A stretch of 64,000 nucleotides of DNA from Tridacna crocea. Taxonomy: Eukaryota; Mollusca; Bivalvia; Cardiida; Cardiidae. Numbering within the stretch: the first letter of the stretch is position 1; each line of letters starts with the position of its first letter. The position numbers and the translations under genes are program-made. Shown here piece by piece: positions 11,388-22,074 of the stretch. The stretch is taken from contig OX031058.1 of NCBI GenBank assembly GCA_943736015.1, positions 17,137,001 through 17,201,000 of the forward strand, written 5' to 3'. The notes beneath the pieces were generated by a model. The model saw only the letters and a program-made list of their open reading frames with translations. It searched no databases and was not told where the DNA came from.

Positions 11388-11837
11388 GTAATTCTCCGGT
11401 TAACACGAAACCAGTTTACCAGGTATTACTTCCAGATTACCAAAATAATTTATTTTTTTCTGCATTAACAATTTAGGTCTATGTTCTTTATTTTTTTCAC
11501 CTGTTTGTGGACCTGTCTGTCTGTCTGTCTGGTACTTGAGGAAGTATGATTCAGGTCGTTGTGGTAATACCCTCTGTACTCTGATTAAGAGTTTGTTGTT
11601 GTTGTTATCAGATGGTTTCCGGTCAGGCAACCGTCGAATCTAAAACAGTCTTTCTTGTAATGTCAATCTGATGGTTAAATCCTGAGTCTGGTGGACAGAC
11701 ACAACAAGAATTGTTTTCAGGGGCTTGCAGTTATTTCAAAAGTCCGGATGTCTAACGTTGACCAACCAGATTAATTCATAGTACCATAGGCCTCTGAAAT
11801 TCCATTTGTCTATTAAGGAAGAAATTTTCATTGTCGG
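11388..11837. other. Unique sequence with short CTGT run
   Basis: A short CTGT tetranucleotide run lies at 11512-11530 and GTT triplets at 11593-11606. No gene or known repeat is visible. Confidence 0.45.
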
Positions 11838-11946
11838 ACACCATTACTATAAATAGCACATTGAAGATTTCCTCTGTATCGTATATAGTAAAACTTACTA
11901 TATACGATAGAGGACGTCGCCAATGTGCTATTTATAGAAACAGTGT
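11838..11946. repeat. Hairpin of about 109 nt
   Basis: Arms of about 50 bases pair around AGTAAAACTTACT. Each arm carries CTATAAATAGCACATTG or its complement and TATCGTATATAG. The length and single-stem form are like a MITE or a microRNA precursor; no other copy is in the window. Confidence 0.8.
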
Positions 11947-11949
11947 TCT

Positions 11950-12510
11950 TGAAATTTTGAGTATATATTCCGTGATATATGTTCAGGAGATGCTGTAGAC
12001 TGGTTACCGCCCCTGATACACTACGAGTACACGGTATACAACGGTGGCCAGTTCAGAGATGCTGCAGTGTGCTATAACTGTTCGATGATCGACCAAGAAC
12101 AATTTCAGTGTGCCGTGATAGACCAATAGAAATTCAAAGGCCTGTGATAAGACTTACCATGGTATTAAAGTAACAATATCCATGAAACCTGCCCGGTACC
12201 CTATCTTATGCTTTACTTTACCGAGTTCAAATTCATATTCTTTCTCCCAGCAACTCACATTGTGACCGTCCACAGATTGTCATCTTCACAATATTTCTAT
12301 AATTTTCGATGGTTTGATTTTACTTTAATGCATTCCTACCATTGAATTGCTTTAGGCCGTTACTTGGCCATTAATATATTCATTTCTCGTTTGGAAGAGA
12401 AAAAAGGTGCCCACCCCAAACTTTAGACCTTTGTAACACTCGAAGCATTGAAATTCTATTTATTCGTCCTGTCCTTTGTAACAGGTTCTGTGTTCCGTGT
12501 TCCGTGTTCA
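11950..12510. other. Unique sequence, no feature recognised
   Basis: Slightly richer in GC than its surroundings between 11995 and 12200, but without an open frame or splice pattern I would defend. Confidence 0.4.
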
Positions 12511-12511
12511 T

Positions 12512-12635
12512 CTTAGGAGCACTCTCAGCCTTGTTCTCAATGCTTTTATGAATTTCAAAGTACCACAGCTTCTGAATGGCTAAACCAAATGATTTACACA
12601 GTCAATAATGATTTTAAGAATGGTAGGTGGACACA
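12512..12635. repeat. MITE-H copy, decayed
   Basis: CTTCTGAATGGCTAAACCAA and ATTTTAAGAATGGTAGGTGG match the left half of the H core and the H right end. The right arm of the central palindrome is mostly lost. Confidence 0.6.
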
Positions 12636-13008
12636 AATTGAAGATGAATTACAACAGTACACAATAAAAGAAAACTGACGAATGAATCGAGGTAGTGTTC
12701 CACAGGCGATCAAATTATACACCTTGCTCTATGCTTTTAGGCAATAATGTGCAACAGGTATAAAACAACAATAAAAAAAAAAAGCATAGTGCCGGTGATT
12801 TCGCATTCATATTTTCTCAACCAGACGAAAAATTAAAGAAGCTATATCAAAATTTTAAATAGTTTCAGAAAAAAACTTACGCGAGGATACATCGGAAACT
12901 ATGTCCTCATTCCTTTCCCGCACATGTTCGAAATGTGGTCCTCCTGAAATACAAGGCAGAAGTATATAGCGGTGTAATGTTTAAGAGCCATGATGTATGA
13001 CAAGGAGA
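12636..13008. other. Unique AT-rich sequence
   Basis: I see no open frame above noise and no repeat in this stretch. Confidence 0.4.
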
Positions 13009-13215
13009 TTAACCCGTTACCACACAAGACGAAGCCTTTAGAAAACACTGTGGGAAAAGGAGAAAATGCTGGTAACCAGCATTTTCTCCTTTTCCCACAA
13101 TGTTTTCTACCCTTTACAAAACAAATTTCAAGTTTTCAGTCACTTTTATTATGTCATCTGCAAATGCTTTTGATTTGGACAAGCCTAAATGGTTACTTGT
13201 TCGGTAATGAGTTAA
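13009..13215 (+). mobile_element. MITE-A copy with shortened left arm
   Basis: TTAA at 13009-13012 and 13212-13215. The region between the left end and the hairpin lacks about 20 bases (the ATCCCNACTTTTAACG part), giving 207 bp. The hairpin, 13043-13110, is perfect at its tip. Confidence 0.9.
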
Positions 13216-13415
13216 ATACATCTGGAAAAAGTACCGACCAACGGTCAGCCTGCGCAGTTTGCCTAAGCTGACCTGTGTCAATACTTTTGCGTTTGCTTTT
13301 TGCATGTTCAAGGATCATTCTACCACAGGACTCAGTCGTTTGTTACTCAAAATAGATTTTCAGGATCCATGATTGTGTGGTAACTTGCTTGGTTTTTCGC
13401 ATTACGACGATGCAC
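13216..13415 (+). repeat. Repeat G, copy 1
   Basis: CAGCCTGCGCAGTTTG, CATTCTACCAC, ACTCAGTCG and GGATCCATG occur in the same order at 24960-25140 and 34998-35230. The start resembles the CCTGCGCAG motif of the 19121 hairpin element. It follows an A copy directly. Confidence 0.7.
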
Positions 13416-13416
13416 T

Positions 13417-13935
13417 AAAAATCAAAGCGTTGAGAACGTTGAAGTGGTATTTGTCAAGGAAACCCATTGTGTGGAATTAATAGTTTGAAAGAAACAGAGA
13501 CATATTATTCAAATATTGGCTTAAAAGTCAATCCACTAAGCAAATGAATACCTTTTTCGGTTGAAGGGAGAGTACCCATGACAAAGTTTGGTTTATTTTT
13601 GTATATGTGGTCTCCCTTTGATCATTAGGAGGAAGCAGGAGTAACGCCCCTTGACAGTAGGATGCTTGACGAATAGAGAGAAAAAATGCTGTTGATATAT
13701 CGAACAAAATTAAGTTTGTTCCTGAAAACTATAATTTTGAAATACTAGTATCCCTAGCCTTTTACATTTAATTTCCAGCATTACAAACAATTACCTCGAT
13801 CTATAAATATTCATGATTAATGAAATGGAATAGCGCCCACTCATAGGACGAACAAACCATGGAACGAATTTGTTTTTGAACGAAAAAGCCCAGGGTCAGT
13901 AGGCAAATTTGTATCACTACGCCAATAAAAGGCTA
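13417..13935 (-). repeat. Repeat L, copy 2 with internal insertion
   Basis: Reverse-complement partner of 2410-2765. Homology covers 13417-13655 and 13845-13935. About 190 bases between (13656-13845) have no match in copy 1, so one copy gained or lost that piece. Confidence 0.75.
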
Positions 13936-14227
13936 TGAGCGAGAGAAGCTATTTTCAATCAAAAATAAGTATCTCAACGATCGATTGCCTCGCCCAATGT
14001 ATTTTAATATGCCATTTTAAATTATATATCTGAGTGCCACCGAAAAATTTATTAGCCTGAGAAAAATGAGTTTAACAGGGTTTATTTCTTTCGGTTTTGC
14101 ACAAAATAAGATACATGGTTATCAAAATTGAATCTTGAACTCACAGTGGTATTGTCTTCGACAAATACCACAAAAAACCTTTTTTCCAGAGCATGGTTAT
14201 AGTATTAAACTAGTATCTTGATTACTT

Positions 14228-14385
14228 TTTTCCCCCACAATGTTGGTAACCAGTATTTTCTCCTTTTTCTCACAATTTTTCCTACCCTGCAGGAAACATT
14301 TCAATTTCTGAATTACGTTTATTTTGTAATCTGCAAGTTCTTTCAGCTTGGACCAGTCTAATTTTTTTTAGTTTGGTAAAGAGTT
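14228..14385 (+). mobile_element. MITE-A copy, left end lost
   Basis: The segment starts within the hairpin (CACAATGTTGGTAACCAG) and keeps the right arm through TTTGGTAAAGAGTTGA. The left arm of the hairpin is deleted. Upstream 13936-14227 has no recognised feature. Confidence 0.85.
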
Positions 14386-14523
14386 GAACAGCTATGTGTT
14401 TCACCGGGGACCAGTTCAAGAGGCCGTTTGCCAGACAAGCTTCCCACAAAGCAATAATTAAGAATTGAAGTAAAAAAGATCGCCGAGGGTAACCTACAAT
14501 GCTGTATCTAAAACGTGACCCCA

Positions 14524-14745
14524 TTTAACCTTCAACTCTTTCAGCACCTAACATAACAACCCAACCTTTTCGTCGACGGCTGAACAAACCACACAAAAAA
14601 AATTCAGACAGATCCTTACCTCAATAGCTTGACTACACAAGCTGACAGCATAGATCCAAGATCAGACTGCACGTTCTGTGCAGTCTGATCTTGATCCATG
14701 CCGTCCGCAATAGTCCTTTTTTTTCGCTCAATAGGCTAGGTAAGG
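14524..14745. repeat. MITE-D copy
   Basis: The palindrome at 14648-14712 is nearly perfect, with arms carrying CAAGATCAGACTGCAC and its complement and outer bases GGCAT/ATGCC changed relative to the usual ACACTGTCC. The left end reads TTCAACTCTTTCAGC. Confidence 0.75.
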
Positions 14746-14928
14746 TGTAATTCCGTTACTCATTAGCGGCTCCCTGTCAAGCTAGGAGCATCTGCACGAT
14801 AAGAAAAGACTCGCTATCATTTCAACAAGAGCCATTTGCTCTGACAGTGACTTACTTTATTACCCAAGTCTGTGGATTTCTCCCCTTGTTTTTTTTTGCT
14901 TAAACCCCTTTCAGTGGCGCCGCTGTAT

Positions 14929-15312
14929 TGCAGAGAAATGACCTTCCCCTACAAAATGACCCATGGGTCATTTCACTACGTAGAGCAATGACCCGTGTCA
15001 TTATTCTACGTAGAGAAATGACCCCAGAGCGTCATTTCTTTACGTAAAATAATGACCGGAGTCATTCCTCTACGTGGTGAAATGACTTTTTGGGTAATTT
15101 CTTTACGTAAAATAATGACCCGAATCATTCCTCTACGTGGTGAAATGACTTTTTGGGTAATTTCTTTACGTAAAATAATGACCCGAATCATTCCTCTACG
15201 TGGTGAAATGACTTTTTGGGTCATTGTTTTACGTAGAATAATGACCCGAATCATTCCTCTAAATAGTGAAATGACCCATGGGTCATTTGTAGGGGAAGGT
15301 CATTTCTCTGCA
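14929..15312. mobile_element. Inverted-repeat element filled by 63-bp tandem repeats
   Basis: A 24-base terminal inverted repeat is perfect (14929-14952 against 15289-15312, starting TGCAGAGAAATGACC) and continues to about 47 bases with one gap. Inside, a 63-base unit recurs about four times, each with ATGACCC or its complement and TTTACGTAAA or CTACGTAG. Because 63 is divisible by three, both strands read open with a 21-residue repeat (for example LRGEMTFWVISLRKIMTRI); I regard that as an artefact of the period, not a protein. Confidence 0.85.
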
Positions 15313-15599
15313 TTACGGATCGCCCTATGTAGCCAGTCGGTATTATACCACAGCTAGAAATTCAGCAGGCCAGCCATTATGTCAAATTCTAATACGGCTG
15401 ATCTCTGTTAAAGTATTAAAGGTGGTCATTTACAGGATTCGTTCCCTTTAACCTCTCAGTATAACTGTTTCGTTAATGTTTATCTGGGGAGGCTGTCGGG
15501 GGCTTGGATACTATGGTGTTATGTGAACTTTTGGCAACCACAAGGAGCACATGGACAGGTATAAAAGCATCGTGATATTGCTGTATGGATTTTAGATAT

Positions 15600-15690
15600 T
15601 TTCTACCCAGTCGACCGACCAACCAACCAGACGAACAAACAGCCACTCAGTCAACCACTCAGTCAACCAAAGCTCATACGAATAAACGAA
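15600..15690. repeat. Degenerate CCAA-rich simple repeat
   Basis: GACCGACCAACCAACCAGAC and ACTCAGTCAACC (twice) form an imperfect four-base pattern. Confidence 0.6.
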
Positions 15691-15766
15691 CAAGCCAACC
15701 AGCCAACTGACAAACTTCACCTGCTATTTTACCACCAAATTGTAGCTTACGATCCCAAACAAACTT

Positions 15767-15951
15767 CTGGATCCGTATTCACCAATCATTCTTAAGAATG
15801 TTCTTAGTCTTGTTTGTAAGAGTAACAGGACTTCTGACTGGCTAAACCAAATGGTTTAGCCAATCAGAAGTTCTGTCACTTTCACAATGGGGAAATCTTG
15901 AAGAATAAGACCAAGACCGTTATTAAGAGTGGTTTGTGAATACGGGCCCTG
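15767..15951. mobile_element. MITE-H copy, reference
   Basis: Ends are inverted: GGATCCGTATTCACCAATCA on the left, GTGAATACGGGCCC on the right. The core palindrome GGCTAAACCAAATGGTTTAG with flanking TGACT/AGTCA-like arms is intact. Inner arms contain ATTCTTAAGAATG. Confidence 0.85.
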
Positions 15952-16004
15952 TATTAACTATTCTGTATTAGAAGTCTTTTGAATACTAGTACATTGTGAG
16001 ACAG

Positions 16005-16134
16005 GAAAGATTTTTTTTCCACGCTGTCTTCTAAGCTTTCAAAGACAAATTGGAGCATTTGGGCTACATAAAAATATCTCGTTCTTTTAATTTACACCAA
16101 GAGTATAAGATTTTTACGTCTGGTAAAAGGTTAA
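16005..16134. repeat. MITE-A right part, decayed
   Basis: CCACGCTGTCTTCTAAGC and TTTCAAAGACAAATTG are distant matches to the A right arm. The end GTCTGGTAAAAGGTTAA at 16118-16134 is a good A terminus. Confidence 0.6.
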
Positions 16135-16413
16135 TCTGCAGGGCGGTACGGGCGTGTTCCCCAAATTAAAACCTCGTAGATTGTGTTTCTTCCATAATTA
16201 CACGTGATGCTATAAATTATTACATCACTGCTCGTGCATTCCATTATCTCTCGTTCAGCCTTCCTGCAATAAGTAGAATGAATTGAAGGTGTATTAAAAT
16301 AAGCCATTTTCTGTACAACAGGTTTATTACACAAGCAAACCAGCCTTTATTTCATGCACTATGCAAACGTTTAGTTCATCCTATTTTTTCAGTCTGATAC
16401 GTCTTAATTTTGC

Positions 16414-16643
16414 TTAAAACCCATTACCGCACAATCCCTACTTTTGACGCCCCTGAGAAAGAAGCCTCTAAAAACATCGTGAGAAAAGGAGAAAATGCTG
16501 GTTACCAGCATTTTCTCCTTTTCCCACAATGTTTTCTACCCTTCGCAAAACAAATTTCAAATTTTCAGTCACCTTTATTTTATCGTCTGCAAACGCTTTC
16601 GTTTTGGACAAATCCAAAATATTGTCGTGTGGTAAAGAGTTAA
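16414..16643 (+). mobile_element. MITE-A copy, complete
   Basis: Left end TTAAAACCCATTACC, right GGTAAAGAGTTAA at 16640-16643. Hairpin about 16468-16538 with GCTGGTTACCAGC tip. Confidence 0.92.
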
Positions 16644-16879
16644 ATTACAGAGATATATTCCGCAGTTTTCAAGTCATTGTTAATACTCGTATATATGTCA
16701 TAAAACTTAGAGGTACAGTAGCTTCCAAATGTCAACAAGTCAGAGTCAAATAGCAGCCAAATTTATTACAAACCCTTTAAGTTAAGACCTGTGTAATGCA
16801 CTTCCGGTGAACATGGGTAAAAAATTCTAATTGGTTGATAAGTAAGGATAAATAAGGATTTATGCAAAAATAATATTTT

Positions 16880-17150
16880 TGCACATTTCTAACGGATCAG
16901 AAATTCCGTTTTATGTCGATCTTGAAACTATTTTTTGATACTTTTGTTAGTTTTCTGAAAAGGGAGGTAATTATTATCTCCTTTTGAATTGAGAATATAG
17001 TGGTTTTAGATATATAAATGATAATTTAAAGAAGGAAAAAAATCGGAAAAAATGAATCGATGAAAGTAGTTCAATAATTCTCACTTTTAATTATAGCTAA
17101 TTTTGCAGGATGATATTTTAGTGGAAATAGCTGTTTTCCATTTTTGTTGG
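16880..17150 (+). repeat. Repeat N, copy 1
   Basis: Blocks CAGAAATTCC, TTTGTTAGTTTTC, AAAAGGGAGGTAATTAT and GTGGAAATAGCTGTTTTC recur in the same order at 25199-25465. Divergence is about one quarter by eye. Confidence 0.75.
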
Positions 17151-17172
17151 ATAGTCATTACAAGTTTGACAT

Positions 17173-17306
17173 CGGGTCTCGTATTCATCAACCATTCTTA
17201 AGGACGTTCTTTGTCTTATTCTCCAGAATTTTCTACATTTGTAAGTAGCACAAACTCTGATTGCCTTAACCATTCTCAAGAATGGTTGGTGAATACGAGC
17301 CGGGGT
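17173..17306. repeat. MITE-H copy, short
   Basis: Ends CGTATTCATCAACCATTCTT and AAGAATGGTTGGTGAATACG are excellent inverted repeats of about 22 bases. The central palindrome is reduced to ACTCTGATTGCC. Confidence 0.8.
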
Positions 17307-17649
17307 TACAGTAAAAGCTGTCACAATTCCAGATACTGGCCGTAAAGTAAAACTAGAGCAAAAGTTACCAGCTTGAATTCTTGTGGCCGTTTGTTTCCTT
17401 TCTAATTATATCAAATATCTTTCAAAGTTCTTTATACTGTACAACCTATCAAAATATCTAGGTTAAGGTTTTACTGTATAGTCAAAATAACGTGTTAATT
17501 TCCAGGCAATCACGTTTGATGTAGAACCATAAGATTCTGGCAGACGAGAATTTTAATTGGCTACGAAAGGCCAGCAACCAACTCGCAACAGGTGCGTCAA
17601 GTTTTTTTTTCTAACCTCTTCAAAATATTTCCACAGGTAACTATTTCTA

Positions 17650-17860
17650 ATTCCTTAGGCTGTTAAGAGCGACTCATGGACCTTTTGCAGACAATGTAGA
17701 TCAAGATCAGACAGCACAAGTCTTGCAGTCTGATCTTGGATCTAGATTGTCGGGTATGGAGATACTAGTACCTTCCCCCCAAAATACCTTTGGTATAGCA
17801 AAATCTTGCATTTTACTATCTGATTGAACGTTTTATTTAATTTCGCAAGTCAAGGGTTAA
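17650..17860. mobile_element. MITE-D copy
   Basis: Left end CCTTAGGCTGTTAAGAGCG, right CAAGGGTTAA at 17851-17860. The core spans about 17692-17754. The left end contains an internal TTAA, the same site that is occupied by a MITE-B copy at 52446. Confidence 0.85.
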
Positions 17861-17899
17861 TGCAAATCATTTACTGCCTTAACGTTGCTTTAACGATAA

Positions 17900-18045
17900 C
17901 GCTGCTACACACAAGTCAGTGACCTGTTGCGGACAGTGTAGATCAAGATCAGACTGCATGAAACGTGCAGTCTGATCTTGGATCTACACTGTCCGATAAG
18001 GGAATATTTTACTCCCTTATTTTCCAAGTAGCATTATTCGGGTTT
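17900..18045. repeat. MITE-D copy
   Basis: Core palindrome 17933-17998 is nearly perfect, including GGACAGTGTAGATCAAG and its complement. Only 40 bases separate it from the previous D copy. The right end is not clear. Confidence 0.8.
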
Positions 18046-18267
18046 TTTTAAATACTTACGTTGACTTTCAGACAATATTGTTCATGATACACCATCAGAA
18101 TGTTTTCAATAGCATTTCCTCGGTACGGGGTTAATTTCCTGAGAAAGACCGGGAACCCTATCGTAGCAGGGGCGTCAAGGAGTTCTTTTAACTTTTTTTC
18201 AAAAAAGCTCTCAGAGTTAATGTAACTTTTCTTATTCGCCTGATTTTTGGTTATGGTTCCACTGGCG

Positions 18268-18290
18268 GATCCGGGGGGGGGGGGGGGGGT
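18268..18290. repeat. Poly-G run
   Basis: An unbroken run of 18 G occurs in GGATCC-flanked sequence. It is a candidate quadruplex and a likely slippage or assembly error site. Confidence 0.8.
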
Positions 18291-18299
18291 TCGGGGTTC

Positions 18300-18656
18300 C
18301 AACTCATTGGCGACTGATTTGTGCTTTGGGTCCGTGTCTGCATATCTGAGATTGACCGAGTGGATCCGCCCCTGGGTTCCACGACGACCCAGATAATTAT
18401 TGTAGATACTTTCGAGAAAATAAGGCGAATTTCGAGTTATATTTTTGTGAAATTATAATTTTCTTCAATATCATTGTACCAGATACATGTAAATAACGTA
18501 AATTTCCTCGATTTTTTCCCCGTCATTTTTCTAAACTCCCATTTATTACTAATTGCTATATACTAAGAAATCCTGCTGACATTATATAAAATATTCTGTA
18601 GTATTTTCAACCTTGGTCAAAATTACAAACGAGATATTTAGCATAATATTTCTATT
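18300..18656. other. AT-rich sequence, no feature recognised
   Basis: An inverted short match (GGCGGATCCG near 18264 and GTGGATCCGCCCCTG near 18360) brackets the poly-G region, perhaps a small foldback. Nothing else is visible. Confidence 0.4.
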
Positions 18657-18911
18657 TCAACCCTTTACCTCACAATCCTGGGCTTTAACGAACCTGGGAA
18701 TAAAAAGGCATTTAAAAACATTCTGGGAAAATGAGAGAATATTGGTAAGCATTTCTTCGTTCCTCGTCAATGTTTTCTACTCTTCAAAAGGTAAATTTCA
18801 CTTTTTGACTCACTTATACTTTGTCATCTGCATAACTCTGTTATTTTTTTTTTTATTAGAAGCACTCTGTTTTTTTTTTTCGTATGGCAATTTGGCAAAT
18901 AACGGTTAGTT
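18657..18911 (+). mobile_element. MITE-A copy, diverged
   Basis: Left CAACCCTTTACCTCACAATC is clear. The hairpin is damaged (ATTGGTAAGCATT), and homopolymer T runs have expanded the right arm to 255 bp overall. Confidence 0.8.
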
Positions 18912-19120
18912 AAGAAATACAGTATTTCCATATTTCATGTTTCGCCTATTATTTATTTGTAACTTTGATGACAGTATGTAAGATATAATGAAAGTAACTT
19001 AAAATTCTTTCGACGTTGTGGGTTGTGTGTTGATTCAGGACATCCCAATTACGCATCCTTTGACCCTGTTATGGAAAAATTAGAATAACGTAATCCCAAT
19101 CATAATTGCCTTGCAACACG

Positions 19121-19271
19121 CGGAGCACTCGGACATGTGTGCGTAAAGTGTCGTCTAGGATCAGCCTGCGCAGTATGCACAGGTTGGTTCGAGACGGCAC
19201 TTTACGACAACATTGGATCGGACTGCGCAGGCTGATCCGATACGACACCCTACGCAAATGTCCGAATGCCC
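19121..19271. repeat. GC-richer hairpin element
   Basis: Arms of about 50 bases pair: GCGTAAAGTGTCGTCTAGGA and ATCAGCCTGCGCAGT on the left, ACTGCGCAGGCTGATCC and ACGACACCCTACGCA on the right. Hairpins of this composition are, from memory, common in bivalve DNA. A related fragment starts repeat G. Confidence 0.8.
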
Positions 19272-19377
19272 TTTTTCGCGTGTTTCAGGCCAAGATACAG
19301 CAGCCGCTTCGCTTTCATCATGGTGGTGTTGTGAATGTGCAAGGCATTATGATCGTAATGAACAATTCGACTGTACT

Positions 19378-21043
19378 TACGGACTTTACTGACTGACTGA
19401 CTTTCTAACTTACTTATTTACTGACTGACTTACTTACTAACTTTCTTTCTTTTTTTTACTGACTGACTGACTTATTTACAGACCTACTGACTGACTTATT
19501 TACTGACTTACATACTTACTTACTAACTGACTCACTTACTTACTTATTTGCTTACTTACTTTCTGACTTAATTTTTTACTTACTTACTTACATAATTATT
19601 TATTTACTTACTTGCCTACTTACTTATTTCAATACTTACCTACTAGCTTACTCACTAACTTACTTACATACTCACCTACTAACTTACTTACTTACTTTCT
19701 TACTCGCTTACCTACTAACTTACTACTACTTACATACTTACATACTTACTCTCTTTCTTTCTTTCTTACATAATTACCTACTTACTAATTTACTAATTTA
19801 CTTACTTACTTACCTACAAACTTACTTACTTATCTACTAAGTTACTTACGTACTTTCTTACATACTTACCTACTAACTTACTTACTTACTTACTTATGTA
19901 CTTCCTTACTTACCTACATACTTACTTACTTACTTACCTACCTACTCACTTACTTACTAATTTACTTTCATACGTATATACTAACTTACTTACCTACCTG
20001 CTTACTTATTTACATACATACTTACCGACTAACTTACTTTCTAACTTACTTACTGTCTTATCTACTAACTTACATACTAACCTAATACCCTACTAACTTA
20101 CTTACCTATATCCTCACCAACTACCCTACTTACTCAGTTATTTTATTACTGATTTACTTACTTCTATACTTACCTACTAACTAACTTACTTACTTACTGA
20201 CTTACCTACAAACTTACTTACTTACTTACTGACTTACCTAGAAACTTACTTACTTATCTACTAACTTACTGAAGTACTTACTTACATACTTACCTACTAA
20301 CTAACTTACTTACTTACTGACTTACCTACAAACTTACTTGCTTATCTATTAACTTACTGAAGTACTTACTTACATACTTACCTACTAACTAACTTACTCA
20401 CTTACTGACTTACCTAGAAACTTACTTACTGAAGTACTTACTTACTGAAGTACTTACTTACATACTTACCTTCTTACTAACTTACTTACTTACTGACTTA
20501 CCTACAAACTTACTTACTTATCTACTAACTTACTGAAGTACTTACTTACATACTTACCTACTAACTAACTTACTTACTTACTGACTTACCTACAAACTTA
20601 CTTACTTATCTACTAACCTACTTAAGTACTTACTTACATACTTACCTACTTACTGTCTTACATACTAACTTACATACTAACGTCCCTACTAATTACTTAC
20701 TTACGTATATGCTAACCTACTAATTTACTTACTTGCTTGCTCGCTTACTTACTTCCTTACTTACTTGCTTATTTACTTACTTACATACATGCTTGCTTGC
20801 TTACCTACTTCCTTCCTTACTTACTACCTTACTTACTTGCTTACTTACTTACTTACTTACTTGCTTATTTACTTACTTACTTGCTTATTTACTTACTTAC
20901 CTGCTTATTTACTTACTTACTTCCTTATTTGCTTATTTACTTACTTACTTGCTTACCTGTTTGTTTGCTCGCTTCCTTTCTTTCTTACTTACTTAATTTG
21001 CTTGCTTGCTTACTTACTTACTTACTTACTGACGTACCTACAG
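19378..21043. repeat. ACTT tetranucleotide array, 1.67 kb
   Basis: Nearly every base fits a four-base period of ACTT with variants ACTG, ACCT, ACAT, GCTT. Reading frames through it give Leu/Thr/Tyr-rich strings only because of the period. Late in the array (20720-21010) CTTG and CTTC variants dominate. Confidence 0.97.
20271..20710. repeat. 88-bp higher-order units in the ACTT array
   Basis: The marker GAAGTACTTACTTACATAC begins at 20271, 20359, 20447, 20535 and (as TAAG) 20623, an exact spacing of 88 bases, or 22 tetranucleotides, four times in a row. Confidence 0.9.
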
Positions 21044-21178
21044 AATGAATGAATGAATGAATGATGAATGAATGAATGAAGGAAGGAAGGAAGGAAAGAA
21101 GGAAGGAAGGGAGGAAGGAAGGAAGGAAGGAAGGAAGGAAGGAAGGAAGGAACGAACGAATGAATGAATTAATTAATT
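21044..21178. repeat. GAAT/GAAG tetranucleotide array
   Basis: Purine-rich array directly joined to the ACTT array: GAAT units to 21080, GAAG/GGAA to about 21150, then GAAC, GAAT and AATT. Confidence 0.95.
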
Positions 21179-21179
21179 A

Positions 21180-21584
21180 GTGGACAAATATATTAATGTA
21201 GGGATGAATGGCATATCGGCAACTTACTCGTAGTGCATTTTGGTCTACTAAAATTACTTGTAATTTTATTAATGGCAAACGTTTTTGTCTTTTCTTGCAG
21301 CCATATTTATGTAAGACGAATGAAAAGTTACGGTGAAAAATTCATAAAATTATGAGGTCTTCATTGTCTTTTAATGATAGATGTTGTTCGTTCGGAGAAA
21401 AAGTAGTTATCTCTGACAGGATCATGAAAAATACACAACTAGCTACTTCTATATCAGCTTTAGGTTAAAATGTTGAAATTAGATAACATCTTCTTGGCTT
21501 GTCTCTCGTCATATATTACTTCATAAAAGATAGATAAAGATAATTGTTTCGGATTAGCCGAAAATCCTAGTAACATCTCCTTAC
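21180..21584. other. AT-rich sequence, no feature recognised
   Basis: No open frame or repeat is evident. A TATTTATGTAAGACG stretch near 21303 has no partner. Confidence 0.4.
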
Positions 21585-21694
21585 CAGACAGTGTAGATCC
21601 ATGATCAGACTGCACGTTCTGTGCAGTCTGATCTTGGATCTACGCTGTCCGCAAAAGAAGGTCAATGAGCCGCGCTTAGCAGCCTAAGGGTTAA
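21585..21694. mobile_element. MITE-D copy, right half
   Basis: Core 21590-21651, then AGCAGCCTAAGGGTTAA. Its terminal TTAA (21691-21694) is also the first TTAA of the next A copy, so the two share one target site. Confidence 0.85.
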
Positions 21695-21921
21695 CTCATT
21701 ACCAAGCGACATTTTTTAGGCTTGTCCAAACCGAAAGCATAATATGCAGACGACAAAATAAAACTGACTGAAAATTTGAAATTTGTTTTGTGAAGGTTAG
21801 AAAACATTGTGGGAAAAGGAGAAAATGCTGGTTACCAGCATTTTCTCCTTTTCCCACAATGTTTTCTAAAGGCTTCTTTCTCAGAGGTGTCAAAAGTAGG
21901 GATTGTGTGGTAATGGGTTAA
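21691..21921 (-). mobile_element. MITE-A copy, complete
   Basis: TTAA at 21691-21694 and 21918-21921. Hairpin 21798-21868 is perfect through TGCTGGTTACCAGCA. Confidence 0.93.
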
Positions 21922-22074
21922 GTATGCGAAGTTGAAAAAAAATAAGTCTAAAATGCATGCTCATTGCTAAATGCTAAAAAATTACACTCTGACAACTACC
22001 AGATTCGCAAAAGGTTATCTTGCAGCCATTGTTAACATTTGCAATAATTTACATCATACCAATGTAATTCTTGT

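Noticed and set aside
15006..15357. Open frames with a 21-residue repeat on both strands
   Set aside because: The 63-bp unit is divisible by three and free of stops, so both strands stay open by chance. The inverted-repeat borders indicate a mobile element.
19896..21052. Leu/Thr/Tyr-rich open frames of 66-103 codons
   Set aside because: They arise from the four-base period of the ACTT array, which is open in several frames together. No start context or non-repeat sequence supports translation.
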